From Streptomyces fildesensis (GTDB lineage: Bacteria > Actinomycetota > Actinomycetes > Streptomycetales > Streptomycetaceae): a DNA stretch of 59,463 nt. The first letter of the stretch is position 1. Every line of letters begins with the position of its first letter. The stretch is from NCBI RefSeq assembly GCF_016107395.1, contig NZ_JAAIKO010000047.1, positions 1 through 59,463 on the forward strand, written 5' to 3'. Under the pieces are notes generated by a model that was not told where the DNA came from, did no database searches, and worked only from the letters and a program-made list of their open reading frames with translations. The translations under genes and the position numbers were made by a program. Shown here piece by piece: positions 42,473-50,962 of the stretch.

Positions 42473-43162
42473 TCAGCCGAGGTCGAGCAGCTGATCGTGG
42501 AAACCACCGAACCCGCGATCCCGATCGACGAGGTGCACCTCCAGCACCCAGTGGCAGGGACGCCCGGCCTTGTCCTCGCGCCGCAGTTGCTGCGTATTGC
42601 CAGGTGCGATGAAGGACATGACCTCGTCCTGGGCGACCGTCTCCGGGGGGACCTCGCCCACCAGATGCCCAGCGTGCGGGCTGCCGAACTCCCACCCCGC
42701 CTCGGTTGTCAGCTCAGCGATGACCGTGAAGAGCTCTTCGCCGGTTATGCCAGGATCGCTCTCGAACGCGCGCCTGCCCGCTTCGAAGATCAGTTGCAGA
42801 TCGTCCCGAAGCCGCAGCTTGACAGGAGACCCGCCGAGAACCGCAGTACGTCGGAAGTGGGCTTCCCTCTGTTCAAAGACACCGCCCAGGTCACAGACAA
42901 CGACCTCGTCGGCGTCGACGAGCCGATCCTCCGGGCGCACCTGATACGGCTGAAGGGTGTTCGTGCCCGACCGGACGATCCGCTCGTCCTCACCGCGCCG
43001 CACGCCGAACAACTCCTGCGCGAGATCGCGAATCCGCTCACTGATCCCCTGCTCACTCTCGCCCGCGGTGACCAGCCGCCGACTCTGCACCTCAGAGAAG
43101 AGGGCAATGGCCTTGGCCTGGGCGTCTAACAGGCTCTCCACGCGTTCGGATTCATCATGCAT
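42473..43162 (-). CDS. M24-family (Xaa-Pro aminopeptidase-like) protein, altered metal site
   Basis: This 229-residue protein has the pitta-bread fold signatures of M24 metallopeptidases without the N-terminal creatinase domain. They include RIVRSGTNTLQPY, VVCDLGGVFEQREAHFRRT, DPGITGEELF and SPHAGHLVGE. Of the expected five metal ligands, Asp91 and the His of HAGH (163/166) are present, and Glu208 is a candidate. The second Asp, usually in EADFGRT, is His102, and the last Glu region reads FHDQLL. Activity may therefore be lost or changed. It is not obviously linked to the siderophore genes. Confidence 0.72.
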   Translation of the reverse strand: MHDESERVESLLDAQAKAIALFSEVQSRRLVTAGESEQGISERIRDLAQELFGVRRGEDERIVRSGTNTLQPYQVRPEDRLVDADEVVVCDLGGVFEQREAHFRRTAVLGGSPVKLRLRDDLQLIFEAGRRAFESDPGITGEELFTVIAELTTEAGWEFGSPHAGHLVGEVPPETVAQDEVMSFIAPGNTQQLRREDKAGRPCHWVLEVHLVDRDRGFGGFHDQLLDLG

Positions 43163-43291
43163 GCGGCCGAGCCTACGGATCCGCCCGCATCGCGACCAGA
43201 CGACGTATCCACAGCTGCGATCGCTACGAACGATTGGCTGGTGGACCTCGTACGAGGCCAGGTCCGCCGGGTCCTCCGCCGCGAGTGCTAC

Positions 43292-43755
43292 CTACCCGTC
43301 GGGCCGTAAGAGAAAGAGCCCCCGGTCCCCGTAGGCCTTGTGTGCGTGGCCGTCCACGTCGATGACGTCGCCCTGCTCGCCGGGCCGGCCGACCCGGACC
43401 GGCTTGTAGCGTTCCGAGGCTGGGGCATCGGTCCCGCCGAAGGCGAGGAGAGTGGCGTGCGGGCCGCGGAAGAGGTCGAAGAGACGGATGGGCCCACAGG
43501 GGGCGTCGGGGGCGCGTCTCCGGCGCGCAGCGCGTCGTCGCCCAGGCCCTCTCGGTACTCGCGGGTCAGGGGGCTCTCGCGGTAGCCGAGGCCCAGTTGG
43601 AAGGTCGCGCCGCCGCGCTGGGAGAAGCCGCGGTCCTTGTCCACGCGGTCCTGCTCGAAGACTAGGGTGGTGAGGGCGAGCACATGCCGCGCGACCGGCC
43701 GCCGCTCGGCCTCGTAGGTGTCGAGGAGCGCGTCGGGCGCGCCGTGAGCTGACGT
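43292..43755 (-). pseudogene. FAD-dependent aromatic monooxygenase remnant (C-terminal part)
   Basis: The minus strand shows the C-terminal third of a PheA/TetX-like flavin hydroxylase: DALLDTYEAERRPVARHVLA, TFQLGLGYRESPL and DALRAGD. A one-base frameshift near 43500 follows, and the rest continues in another frame (CGPIRLFDLFRGPHATLLAF to LFLLRPDG, stop at 43292). The FAD-binding N-terminal two thirds are absent. It is a decayed fragment. Confidence 0.75.
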
Positions 43756-43927
43756 AGCATCACGTTTCCTTCGGCGCCCCGCCCCCTTCACCGGTCGGCA
43801 GCGGGGCGCCGCGATTCTTCCGTCGAGGGTGGGGTCGGCCCATGTCTTCGCCGTAGCCGCAGACGTTGAATCGGAGTGGTTCCGTAGGGGCGCACGGCAG
43901 TGCCATCGCCACAACCGCGGCGGCGAA

Positions 43928-44299
43928 TTATCCCGCGCTGTGCGGCGACAGCCGCAGCGTGATCCGGTCGAACAGCTCCGTCAGCGGCTCGCCGACGTCC
44001 CGGCCGAACTCGGTCAACCCGTAGGTCACCTGAGGCGGCGTCGTCGGTTCGACCTCACGCCAGATCAGGCCGTCCTGGACCAGCCCGCGCAGGGTCTGCG
44101 CGAGCATCTTCTCGCTGATGCCCCGGATGCTGTCGCGCAGTTCGTAGAACCGGAGGCTGTTGCTCCGCAAGGAGATCAGCACCCACACGCCCCACCTGCT
44201 GGTCACGTGGTCGACCACATCGCGCGCGGGGCAGTCGGTGTGAAACACGTCATACCGCTTCCCCGCCTCGGCCTGTCTGTCCTGCACGCCTTCCGTCAT
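43928..44299 (-). CDS. HxlR-family transcriptional regulator
   Basis: This 123-residue winged-helix protein of the HxlR/MarR-like group has the hallmark CPARDVVDHVTSRWGVWVL near residue 23, RFYELRDSIRGISEKMLAQTL (partly quoted) in the recognition region, and YGLTEFGRDV near residue 93. Members often sense redox or electrophile stress through the conserved Cys at the start of the domain (here Cys23). It is divergent from an NmrA-like oxidoreductase gene with an inverted repeat between them, the classic layout for regulation of the neighbour. Confidence 0.92.
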   Translation of the reverse strand: MTEGVQDRQAEAGKRYDVFHTDCPARDVVDHVTSRWGVWVLISLRSNSLRFYELRDSIRGISEKMLAQTLRGLVQDGLIWREVEPTTPPQVTYGLTEFGRDVGEPLTELFDRITLRLSPHSAG

Positions 44300-44325
44300 G
44301 TCAGGAGCTTACCTCGGGGTATGTC

Positions 44326-44340
44326 CTTACCAAAAGTAAG
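44326..44340. promoter_or_regulatory. candidate HxlR operator
   Basis: The inverted repeat CTTAC-CAAAA-GTAAG lies between the divergent hxlR-type and NmrA-like genes. Its position and symmetry suit a winged-helix dimer. Confidence 0.5.
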
Positions 44341-44391
44341 CCCGTGCTCCTAGCGTGCAGACCACTGAGGACTTCCGACAAGGAGCTGATC

Positions 44392-45231
44392 ATGATCGTG
44401 GTAACCGGGGCTACCGGGAATATCGGCCGGCCGTTGACGCAGGCACTGGCCGAGGCGGGCCATCAGGTGACGGCGGTGTCACGACACGGGGCGGCGGTGC
44501 CCAACGGCGTCCGCCACATGGTGGCCGACCTGGCCGAGCCCGCCACACTCAAGCCCGCGCTGGCCGGGGCGAAGGCACTGTTCCTTCTGCTGTCCGGCGA
44601 CCTGCACGCCACTGGAGCCAACCCCGCCGACATCATCGGCGAAGCTGCGGCCGGCGGGGTCCGCCGGGTCGTCCTGCTCTCCACGCAGGGCGTGGCGACC
44701 AGGCCCTACGGCCAAACGCGGATCGCGATGCGCGCACTGGAGGACACGCTGCGGGAGTCCGGTCTGGAGTGGGCCATCCTGCGGCCGGGCGGCTTCGCCT
44801 CCAACGCCCTGTGGTGGGCCGATTCCGTCCGCACGCAACAGCTCGTCGCCGCGCCCTTCGGCGACGTCGGGCTGCCGATCATCGACCCGGCGGACATCGC
44901 CGCGGTCTCGGCGGCCTGCCTGGTGGAGGACCGGCACACCGGCGGTGTGTACGAGCTCACCGGTCCGGAGGTGATCACTCCGCGCCGGCAGGCGGAGGCC
45001 CTAGCCGCCGCGCTGGGCTCGCCGGTGAGGTTCCACGAACTCACCCGCGACGAGGCCAAGGCCGCCATGACCCAGAGCATGCCGTCGGAGCTCGCCGACG
45101 ACACGCTGGACATCCTCGGTTCGCCGAGCCCGGCCGAGCTGCGCGTCAGCCCGGACGTCCAGCGGGTCCTCGGCCGCGCCCCGCGTCGGTTCGCCGACTG
45201 GGCTGCCCGCAATGTCGCAGCCTTCCGCTGA
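44392..45231 (+). CDS. NmrA-like NAD(P)-binding oxidoreductase
   Basis: This 279-residue atypical short-chain dehydrogenase of the NmrA/azoreductase-like group has the nucleotide motif VTGATGNIGRPL at the start and the EWAILRPGGFASNALWW segment near residue 123. The catalytic Tyr-Lys pair of true dehydrogenases is not evident, as usual for this group. The ATG at 44392 follows AAGGAG by 6 bases; the longer frame from 44344 lacks this. It is divergent from the HxlR regulator and probably controlled by it. Substrate unknown; quinone or azo reduction is only a family possibility. Confidence 0.88.
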   Translation: MIVVTGATGNIGRPLTQALAEAGHQVTAVSRHGAAVPNGVRHMVADLAEPATLKPALAGAKALFLLLSGDLHATGANPADIIGEAAAGGVRRVVLLSTQGVATRPYGQTRIAMRALEDTLRESGLEWAILRPGGFASNALWWADSVRTQQLVAAPFGDVGLPIIDPADIAAVSAACLVEDRHTGGVYELTGPEVITPRRQAEALAAALGSPVRFHELTRDEAKAAMTQSMPSELADDTLDILGSPSPAELRVSPDVQRVLGRAPRRFADWAARNVAAFR

Positions 45232-45436
45232 GACCGGTCAGCGCCGCTGGAACTGACACCTTTGGGGGGGCCGTACCCCTCCTCGTGCCGGCGTTCGGTG
45301 CGCTGCCCCTGAGGGCGGCCCTGTCGGCCGGATCCGAGGCCGCTAAGGCTCGTTCTCCTTGCAGTTGGCCGGGAGCCGATCGGCTGTGTCGTCGTCCCAG
45401 GACCAGGACCGAGTGTCCTTCGGACGGTGCGCGGCA

Positions 45437-45476
45437 TGGGGTCGAAGGGTCGCAGGTTCACATCCTGTCGTCCCGA
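45437..45476 (+). tRNA. tRNA 3'-end remnant (not a complete tRNA)
   Basis: The stretch contains a T-arm (GCAGG-TTCACAT-CCTGT) followed by an acceptor-like CGTCCCGA, as in a tRNA 3' half. No matching 5' acceptor strand or anticodon arm is found in the preceding 60-80 bases, so this is a fragment. With the strong hairpin just after it, it resembles the tRNA-end duplicate left at one side of an integrated element (attachment site). Confidence 0.45.
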
Positions 45477-45484
45477 TAGTGCGA

Positions 45485-45518
45485 CCAGCGGGTTTGTCGG
45501 CAACGACAAGCCCGCTGG
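45485..45518. terminator. strong hairpin after tRNA remnant
   Basis: Arms of 15 bases (one G-T pair) flank a GCAA loop. The stretch 45232-45910 holds only this hairpin and the tRNA fragment; I see no gene in it. Confidence 0.7.
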
Positions 45519-45910
45519 ATGCGTTGGGAGTACCTGCGATGGTCCGGTGAGGGCAACCCGGCACCAAAGATCGTCCTTCGTAGCGGCACCCCTGGTCAGG
45601 AGTACGCCCGCGAAAGTCGTCGGGGAGGCCCAGGGCTCGCAGAGCGGTCAGACGGCCTGCTCACCCGACGGGCCGTCAGAGGGCAGGGCGTGTTCGCGGG
45701 CGGCGCGTTCGAGTTGTGGTGCCGATGGATCGGCCGCCCATGCGGCAGCGGGCAGCAATTACCCGCTATCAGACCCTTGCCACGCCCCGGATTTCTGTCC
45801 AATACTGCGCACTACAAGCTCCACGTGGTCTATACCGCGCAGATCGAGCAGCGAATCGCGCACAACCCCGCACCGTGCCGCACCCGTCCCTCCGACAGAC
45901 CGGACACCCG

Positions 45911-47851
45911 ATGCGACCACTCAGAACCCTGGCCGCGGCCGCCCTCGCCGCCAGCCTCGTCCCCGTCTACCTGCTCGCCGCGGCGCCGGCGACCCACGCC
46001 GCCACTGGCACCCCGACGACAGTCCCGTCCCTGCGCTCCTGGACCGCCGGCACCGGCTCGTTCAGCTTCATCTCCGCCAGCCGCGTCGTCGTCGACCCCG
46101 CCTATGCCGCACAGCTCACCGCAGACGCGAACACCTTCGCCGCCGACCTTTCCGCCCTCGAAGGCCGTACGGTCGCCGTCGTGCAGGGTGCCGCGGGCGT
46201 CGGCGACATCGCCCTCACGCTCGGCGGCAACGGGCTTCCCGCCGAGGGCTACACCATGACCGTCGGCAGCAGCATCAGCATCCAGGGCGGCACCACGACC
46301 GGCGAGTTCTGGGGCACCCGGACCGTGCTGCAGATGCTGCACCAAGGCTCGACGATCACCGCCGGCACGGCGACCGACTCGCCGACCAAGGCCGAGCGCG
46401 GCCTGATGATCGACGCCGGGCGCCGGTTCTTCGACGTGCCGTTCGTCGAGAACCAGATCCGCGACATGGCCTACCTGAAGATGAACTACCTCCACCTGCA
46501 CCTGTCGGACACGTTCGGGTTCCGGCTGGAGAGCAGTACACACCCCGAGGTCACGTCGACCCAGCACTACTCCAAGCAGGACATCGCCGACATCATCGCG
46601 GTCGGCAACAAGTACCACGTCACGATCGTCCCGGAGATCGACATGCCGGGGCACATGGACGCGATCCTCACCGGCGAGCTCAACATCGGGCACGACTACC
46701 GGCTCAAGGACAGCTCGGGAGGCGTCAGCAGCGCCTTCATCGACCTGTCCATCCCCGGCGCGCGGACCCTGATCAGTGATCTGATCAACGAGTACCTGCC
46801 GTTGTTCGCCTCCTCGCGCTATTGGCACATCGGCGCGGACGAGTACGTGACCAACTACAGTGCCTACCCACAACTGCTCACCTACGCCCGCGCCAACTAC
46901 GGTGCCAGTGCCACGGCCAAGGACACCTACTACGGCTTCATCAACTGGGCCGACAGCCTGGTCAAGACCGGAGCCAAGACCACCCGCATGTGGAACGACG
47001 GCATCAAGGCCGGCGACGGGACCATCTCCCCGAACGCCGACATCGTCGTCGAGTATTGGTACAACTACGGCCTCACACCGCAGCAGTTGATCAACGCCGG
47101 GCACACCGTCGCCAACGAGTCCTGGGACCCGACCTACTACGTCTACGGCGGCTCGAAGCCGAACACGACGTGGATGTACGAGACCTGGAACCCGGACCTG
47201 TTCCAGGGCGGCAACACCATCAACAGCGCTTCGAAGAACCTGGGCTCTCTGCTCCACGTCTGGTGCGACAACCCCAGCGCCGAGACGCAGGACCAGACCG
47301 CGGCCGGGATCAAGTACCCCATGCGGGATCTGGCGCAGATGACCTGGGGCACCCCCGAACTCGCCGCCACCTACGCCGCCTTCGTTCCGATCATGGACGC
47401 CGTCGGCCGCAACCCGCTCTGGCCCGGCTCCGGCACCGGCAACCTCAACGGCGTGCACACGCTCACCACGGGCGGCAAGGCGCTCGACGACCCGGGCAGC
47501 TCGACCACCACCGGCACGCAGCTCATCACCTGGGCCCTGCACGGCGGCGCGAACCAGCAGTGGACGTTCACGCAGCAGTCCGACGGCTCCTACACCCTCG
47601 TCAACGGCACCTCGGGACTCTGCGCCGACGTGAACGGCGGCTCGACGGCCGCCGGAGCCAAGATCATCCAGTGGACCTGCTCCGGCACCACGAACCAGGA
47701 GTGGACCGTGACCCCACTGGCGGGCGGCGGCTACACCGTCAAGTCGGTCAAGAGCGGACTGCTGCTGACCACGGCCTCCACAGCCGACGGCGCGCTGCTG
47801 ACACAACAAGCCGACACCAACTCCGCGCTCCAGCACTGGACCATCGGGTAG
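45911..47851 (+). CDS. secreted GH20 beta-N-acetylhexosaminidase with ricin-type lectin
   Basis: This 646-residue secreted enzyme would hydrolyse terminal N-acetylglucosamine from chitin fragments or glycans. The N-terminal signal peptide ends around AAPATHAAT (residues 1-32). A GH20b domain follows, then the catalytic barrel from about residue 160 (GLMIDAGRRFFDVPF, YLHLHLSDTFGFRL), with the catalytic pair Asp310-Glu311 in HIGADEY. Residues about 510-646 form a ricin-B lectin trefoil with QxW repeats (NQQWTF, NQEWTV, LQHWTI). The ATG at 45911 is chosen because it begins the signal peptide; the frame open from 45716 has no such feature. It is flanked by its own terminator and is not linked to iron uptake. 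Confidence 0.93.
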   Translation: MRPLRTLAAAALAASLVPVYLLAAAPATHAATGTPTTVPSLRSWTAGTGSFSFISASRVVVDPAYAAQLTADANTFAADLSALEGRTVAVVQGAAGVGDIALTLGGNGLPAEGYTMTVGSSISIQGGTTTGEFWGTRTVLQMLHQGSTITAGTATDSPTKAERGLMIDAGRRFFDVPFVENQIRDMAYLKMNYLHLHLSDTFGFRLESSTHPEVTSTQHYSKQDIADIIAVGNKYHVTIVPEIDMPGHMDAILTGELNIGHDYRLKDSSGGVSSAFIDLSIPGARTLISDLINEYLPLFASSRYWHIGADEYVTNYSAYPQLLTYARANYGASATAKDTYYGFINWADSLVKTGAKTTRMWNDGIKAGDGTISPNADIVVEYWYNYGLTPQQLINAGHTVANESWDPTYYVYGGSKPNTTWMYETWNPDLFQGGNTINSASKNLGSLLHVWCDNPSAETQDQTAAGIKYPMRDLAQMTWGTPELAATYAAFVPIMDAVGRNPLWPGSGTGNLNGVHTLTTGGKALDDPGSSTTTGTQLITWALHGGANQQWTFTQQSDGSYTLVNGTSGLCADVNGGSTAAGAKIIQWTCSGTTNQEWTVTPLAGGGYTVKSVKSGLLLTTASTADGALLTQQADTNSALQHWTIG

Positions 47852-47903
47852 TCCGCCGGGACCGGGTCCGAGCACACGCTCGACCCGGCATCTGCTCCGG
47901 CAC

Positions 47904-47938
47904 GAGGGGGGCCGCCGCAGCGTGCGGCGGTCCCCCTC
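47904..47938. terminator. hairpin terminator after GH20 gene
   Basis: Near-perfect GC-rich arms of 16 bases flank a 3-base loop about 50 bases after the stop. Confidence 0.65.
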
Positions 47939-48122
47939 GGACGTCTTCGGCTCCGCCGGTGCTTCGACCGGGTGACCGAGGCGACCGCCACCCCGGCGGG
48001 CACCGACCTGAAGGTCCTGGCCGGCCTTGGGGTGCAGGCACTGCGGGCGGGTTCTTGTTCGGGCCGGTAGTGTCGCCGCTGCGCGGAGCGGGTTGACGTA
48101 CACGGGGGAGAGTGGGGCACGG

Positions 48123-49985
48123 ATGCACGTCCTGGAGCCGGGGGATCCGCGGCGGATAGGGGAGTTCACGCTGGTCGGCAGGCTGGGTTCCGGCGGTATG
48201 GGCCAGGTGTTCCTGGGGCGTTCCGCGGGCGGTCGGGCCGTGGCGGTGAAGGTGGTCAAGGCGGCGCTGGCGGAGGTTCCGGAGTTCCGGGCCAGGTTCC
48301 GTCAGGAGGTTGCCGCGCTGCACCGGGTGGGCGGTGAGGGGACGGCTCCGGTTCTGGGCGCCGATACCGAGGCCGCGGCCCCGTGGGTGGCCACCGAGTA
48401 CGTGCCGGGGCCGGCACTGGACCAGGTCGTCGGGTCGGGCTACGGGCCGTTGCCCAAGGCGACACTGCATGCTTTGGCGGGGCGGCTGGCCCGTGCGCTG
48501 TGCGCGATCCACGGCGCGGGTCTGGTGCACCGCGATCTCAAACCGTCGAACATCCTGCTGACGGTCGACGGCCCGCGCATCATCGATTTCGGTATCGCCC
48601 GGGCGCTCGACACCGCGGCAGGCAGCGTGCGGACCTCGACCGGGGTCGTGCTCGGCTCGCCGGGTTTCATGTCGCCGGAGCAGGTGCGCGGACAGCCGGT
48701 GACGGCTGCCGCGGACGTGTTCAGCCTCGGCTCCGTGCTGGTGTACGCGGCGACGGGGCGGCTGCCGTTCGGCTCGGCCGAGTTGGGGCCGCACGCGCTG
48801 ATGTTCCGTGCCGCCGAGGAGGAACCGGACCTCACCGGGGTGCCGCAGGCGCTGACCGGTCTGGTGACGGCCTGCCTCGACAAGGACCCGCAGCGGCGGC
48901 CCACAGCCGAACAGCTCGCCGCGGGCACCCACACCGACGCGGACGGGCCGTGGCTGCCCGCGGAGCTGCTGACTGAGCTCGGCCGGCTCGCCGCCCGGAT
49001 CCTCACCGCGGAGACACCACCGCAGATACCCCCTGTGGAGGCATCGCCGCAGGTAATCGCCGCGGACGCACCGCCGCTGGTACTCGCCGCTCAGACACCG
49101 TCGCAGGGCTCGACGGCGCCGACGCGGTTCACGCGGCGGTGGCGGCCGGTGCTGGCCGCAGTGGTGACGCTCGCCGCGGTGGCCGCGGGCGTGGCGCTGA
49201 TCCTGCGTGACGGTGGTGACAAGGGCCCCGCGGCGGGCGGCACACACTCGGCGACCGCGCCGGCGTCGAATTCGGCATCACCGAGCGCCGGGCCGGGAGT
49301 TCCGAATGAGTTCGTCGGCGCCTGGGAAGGCGTGGTCGAGGGCAATTCCGATCTGCCGAAGCGGGTACTGCGGCTGGAGATCTCACCGGGCCGGCCGGGC
49401 GACAAGGTCGCCGCGTACATCGACACCGACCGGAATGTGCAGTGCACAGGGCGCAGCAAGCTGGTGTCGACCGATGCCGACACCGTGGTCGTCGCCGCGG
49501 GCCAGGTGACCGCGGGAGTTCCGCAGGGACGCTGCAAGCCGCTGTCCCAGCAGACCCTCAAGGTGCGGTCGCGAGACGTGCTGGTGTGGACGTCCGGCGG
49601 CCTGACGGCCGATTTCTACCGGTCGGCCGGCGGAGGGACCGCGGTGCCGGACCAGTACGTCGGCGTCTGGGTGCCGGCCAACCCGGCCTATCGGGAGAAG
49701 GAGTTGATCTCGATCACGCAGGGCCCGGTCGGTGGCCGACTGGTGCGGATCTCGGGCATGGCGGGCATGGAGGACGGCACGGAGCAGTTCTGCGACAGCA
49801 CTCTCGCCATCGGCGCGGTGTCCCCGGTGCTGGCGCTGAGCCCGCCGACCTACGCGGCGAAGTCGGGCAAGGGCTGCCGTGAGCCTTCCGCGATCTTCTT
49901 CATGGTCGGTCGCGACGGCCATCTGCTGCTGTACAGCATGGACGCGGATGCCGAACCGGGAGAGTACGTGCGGAAGTCCTCGTAG
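48123..49985 (+). CDS. membrane Ser/Thr protein kinase (PknB-like)
   Basis: This 620-residue Hanks-type kinase has the glycine loop GRLGSGGMGQVF (residues 19-30), Lys43, catalytic HRDLKPSN (Asp138), DFGIAR (155) and GSPGFMSPEQ, so it is predicted active. A proline-rich linker precedes one membrane helix near residues 342-361. The outside domain, about 250 residues, contains two similar repeats beginning with VPNEFVGAWEG and VPDQYVGVWVP, each ending in a paired-Cys region; the ligand is unknown. The ATG at 48123 is used because the domain begins soon after. A longer frame to 48027 adds an unlikely Cys-rich start. It stands alone. Confidence 0.92.
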   Translation: MHVLEPGDPRRIGEFTLVGRLGSGGMGQVFLGRSAGGRAVAVKVVKAALAEVPEFRARFRQEVAALHRVGGEGTAPVLGADTEAAAPWVATEYVPGPALDQVVGSGYGPLPKATLHALAGRLARALCAIHGAGLVHRDLKPSNILLTVDGPRIIDFGIARALDTAAGSVRTSTGVVLGSPGFMSPEQVRGQPVTAAADVFSLGSVLVYAATGRLPFGSAELGPHALMFRAAEEEPDLTGVPQALTGLVTACLDKDPQRRPTAEQLAAGTHTDADGPWLPAELLTELGRLAARILTAETPPQIPPVEASPQVIAADAPPLVLAAQTPSQGSTAPTRFTRRWRPVLAAVVTLAAVAAGVALILRDGGDKGPAAGGTHSATAPASNSASPSAGPGVPNEFVGAWEGVVEGNSDLPKRVLRLEISPGRPGDKVAAYIDTDRNVQCTGRSKLVSTDADTVVVAAGQVTAGVPQGRCKPLSQQTLKVRSRDVLVWTSGGLTADFYRSAGGGTAVPDQYVGVWVPANPAYREKELISITQGPVGGRLVRISGMAGMEDGTEQFCDSTLAIGAVSPVLALSPPTYAAKSGKGCREPSAIFFMVGRDGHLLLYSMDADAEPGEYVRKSS

Positions 49986-50150
49986 CGGGGGGCCGTCGGC
50001 GCCTGGCCGGAGGCGCACCACCGCTTCGACAACCTTTACCGTGACGTCGCGCCGGCCACCGGCTGCGCCCGCCGGCCTCGCCGCTGGTACCGCGGCGCGC
50101 GGCGTTCGCCATTCGTCGGACCGGACGATCGGCTCCCCGCAGTGAGGGTC
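49986..50150. other. intergenic, nothing recognised
   Basis: GC-rich spacer between the kinase and the XRE promoter region, with only short hairpins. Confidence 0.4.
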
Positions 50151-50206
50151 GTTCACTAAAACGAACGATGGGTTCAATACTGCGTCGAGTGTTCGGTATA
50201 GTGAAC
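50151..50206. promoter_or_regulatory. paired operator and promoter of XRE-cupin gene
   Basis: GTTCACTAAAACGAAC (50151-50166) and GTTCGGTATAGTGAAC (50191-50206) are near copies in opposite orientation (14 of 16 match after reversal), 40 bases apart, each with the form GTTC-N8-GAAC. The second overlaps a TATAGT -10 box with TTCAAT about 18 bases upstream. The layout suggests autoregulation by the downstream XRE protein. Confidence 0.5.
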
Positions 50207-50208
50207 GC

Positions 50209-50310
50209 ATGGTTCATTCAATCGAGGCCATTCGGGTCGGCGCACAGGTCCGCGCCCACCTCGATGGCACCGTCCGCGTGTCCTGCACCGCACCGCAACG
50301 GAGCCGCTGA
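50209..50310 (+). CDS. possible 33-residue leader peptide before XRE gene
   Basis: An ATG at 50209 lies about 7 bases after the predicted -10 box, so it could be read as a leaderless start. The frame ends at TGA 50308-50310, overlapping the ATG of the regulator (TGATG). Sequence unrecognised. It may couple translation of the regulator. Confidence 0.3.
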   Translation: MVHSIEAIRVGAQVRAHLDGTVRVSCTAPQRSR

Positions 50311-50885
50311 TGACACCCCCGCCGTCCGGCCGCCAGCCGGTGAGCAGTACCGCAGCCGCAGTCGGCGCGAAGATCCGCCTGCGCCGCCAGCAGCGTGGGA
50401 TGAGCGCCGCGGAGATGGCCCGGCGCGCCGGGCTGAGCAAGGCCACGCTGTCGCAGCTGGAGTCCGGCAACGGCAATCCGACGATCGACACCCTGGACGC
50501 GATCGCGATCGCCCTGCGTATCCCGATCGCCGACCTGCTGGCACGTGACGCCGACACCGGGCCGGTCTTCCGGCCGGGCACGGACACCGAGCCCGGCGAG
50601 GTCGCCCGGGAACTGCTGCGCCGCATCAGCAGCGGCAACAGCCTGGAGATCTGGCGGCTGCGCATTCCACCCGAGAGGGAGCTGCCCGGTGTCCCGCACG
50701 CCACCGGCACGATCGAGCACCTGCTCGTTGCCACCGGGCACGTGACCGCCGGCCCTGTCGACGCCCCGCAGGATCTGGGTCCCGGCGACATGCTCGCCTT
50801 CGCCGGGGACGCACCGCACTTCTACCGCACTGGCGCCGAGGAAGTGGACATCACCGTCGTCTTCGCCTCGCCCATCAGCGCCTGA
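50310..50885 (+). CDS. XRE-family regulator with C-terminal cupin
   Basis: This 191-residue regulator has an N-terminal lambda-repressor-type helix-turn-helix (residues 18-72: RLRRQQRGMSAAEMARRAGL, then SKATLSQLESGNGNPTIDTL) and a C-terminal cupin barrel (about 100-190). Such proteins often sense small molecules or amino-acid-related ligands. The start overlaps the stop of a short leader frame. It is followed after 77 bases by a threonine-aldolase-like gene, probably co-transcribed, so that enzyme is the likely target besides itself. Confidence 0.9.
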   Translation: MTPPPSGRQPVSSTAAAVGAKIRLRRQQRGMSAAEMARRAGLSKATLSQLESGNGNPTIDTLDAIAIALRIPIADLLARDADTGPVFRPGTDTEPGEVARELLRRISSGNSLEIWRLRIPPERELPGVPHATGTIEHLLVATGHVTAGPVDAPQDLGPGDMLAFAGDAPHFYRTGAEEVDITVVFASPISA

Positions 50886-50959
50886 TACCAGGCACACCCC
50901 CCATCAGGGCCTGATACCAAGACGCACCCCCCATCAGTGCCTGAGAGCAAGGAACACCC
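50871..50959 (+). repeat. three tandem imperfect 29-30-bp repeats
   Basis: Units start at 50871, 50900 and 50930, each beginning CCCATCAG and continuing GCCTGA, then a purine-rich stretch and CACC. The first overlaps the end of the XRE gene. The third carries AAGGA, which acts as the ribosome-binding site of the aldolase gene. Confidence 0.7.
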
Positions 50960-50962
50960 CTC

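Noticed and set aside
45437..45476. Complete tRNA gene
   Set aside because: Only the T-arm and a 3' acceptor-like tail are present; no matching 5' strand, D-arm or anticodon arm was found.
50871..50959. CRISPR-like array
   Set aside because: Units are directly adjacent with no spacers, only three copies, and overlap a gene end.
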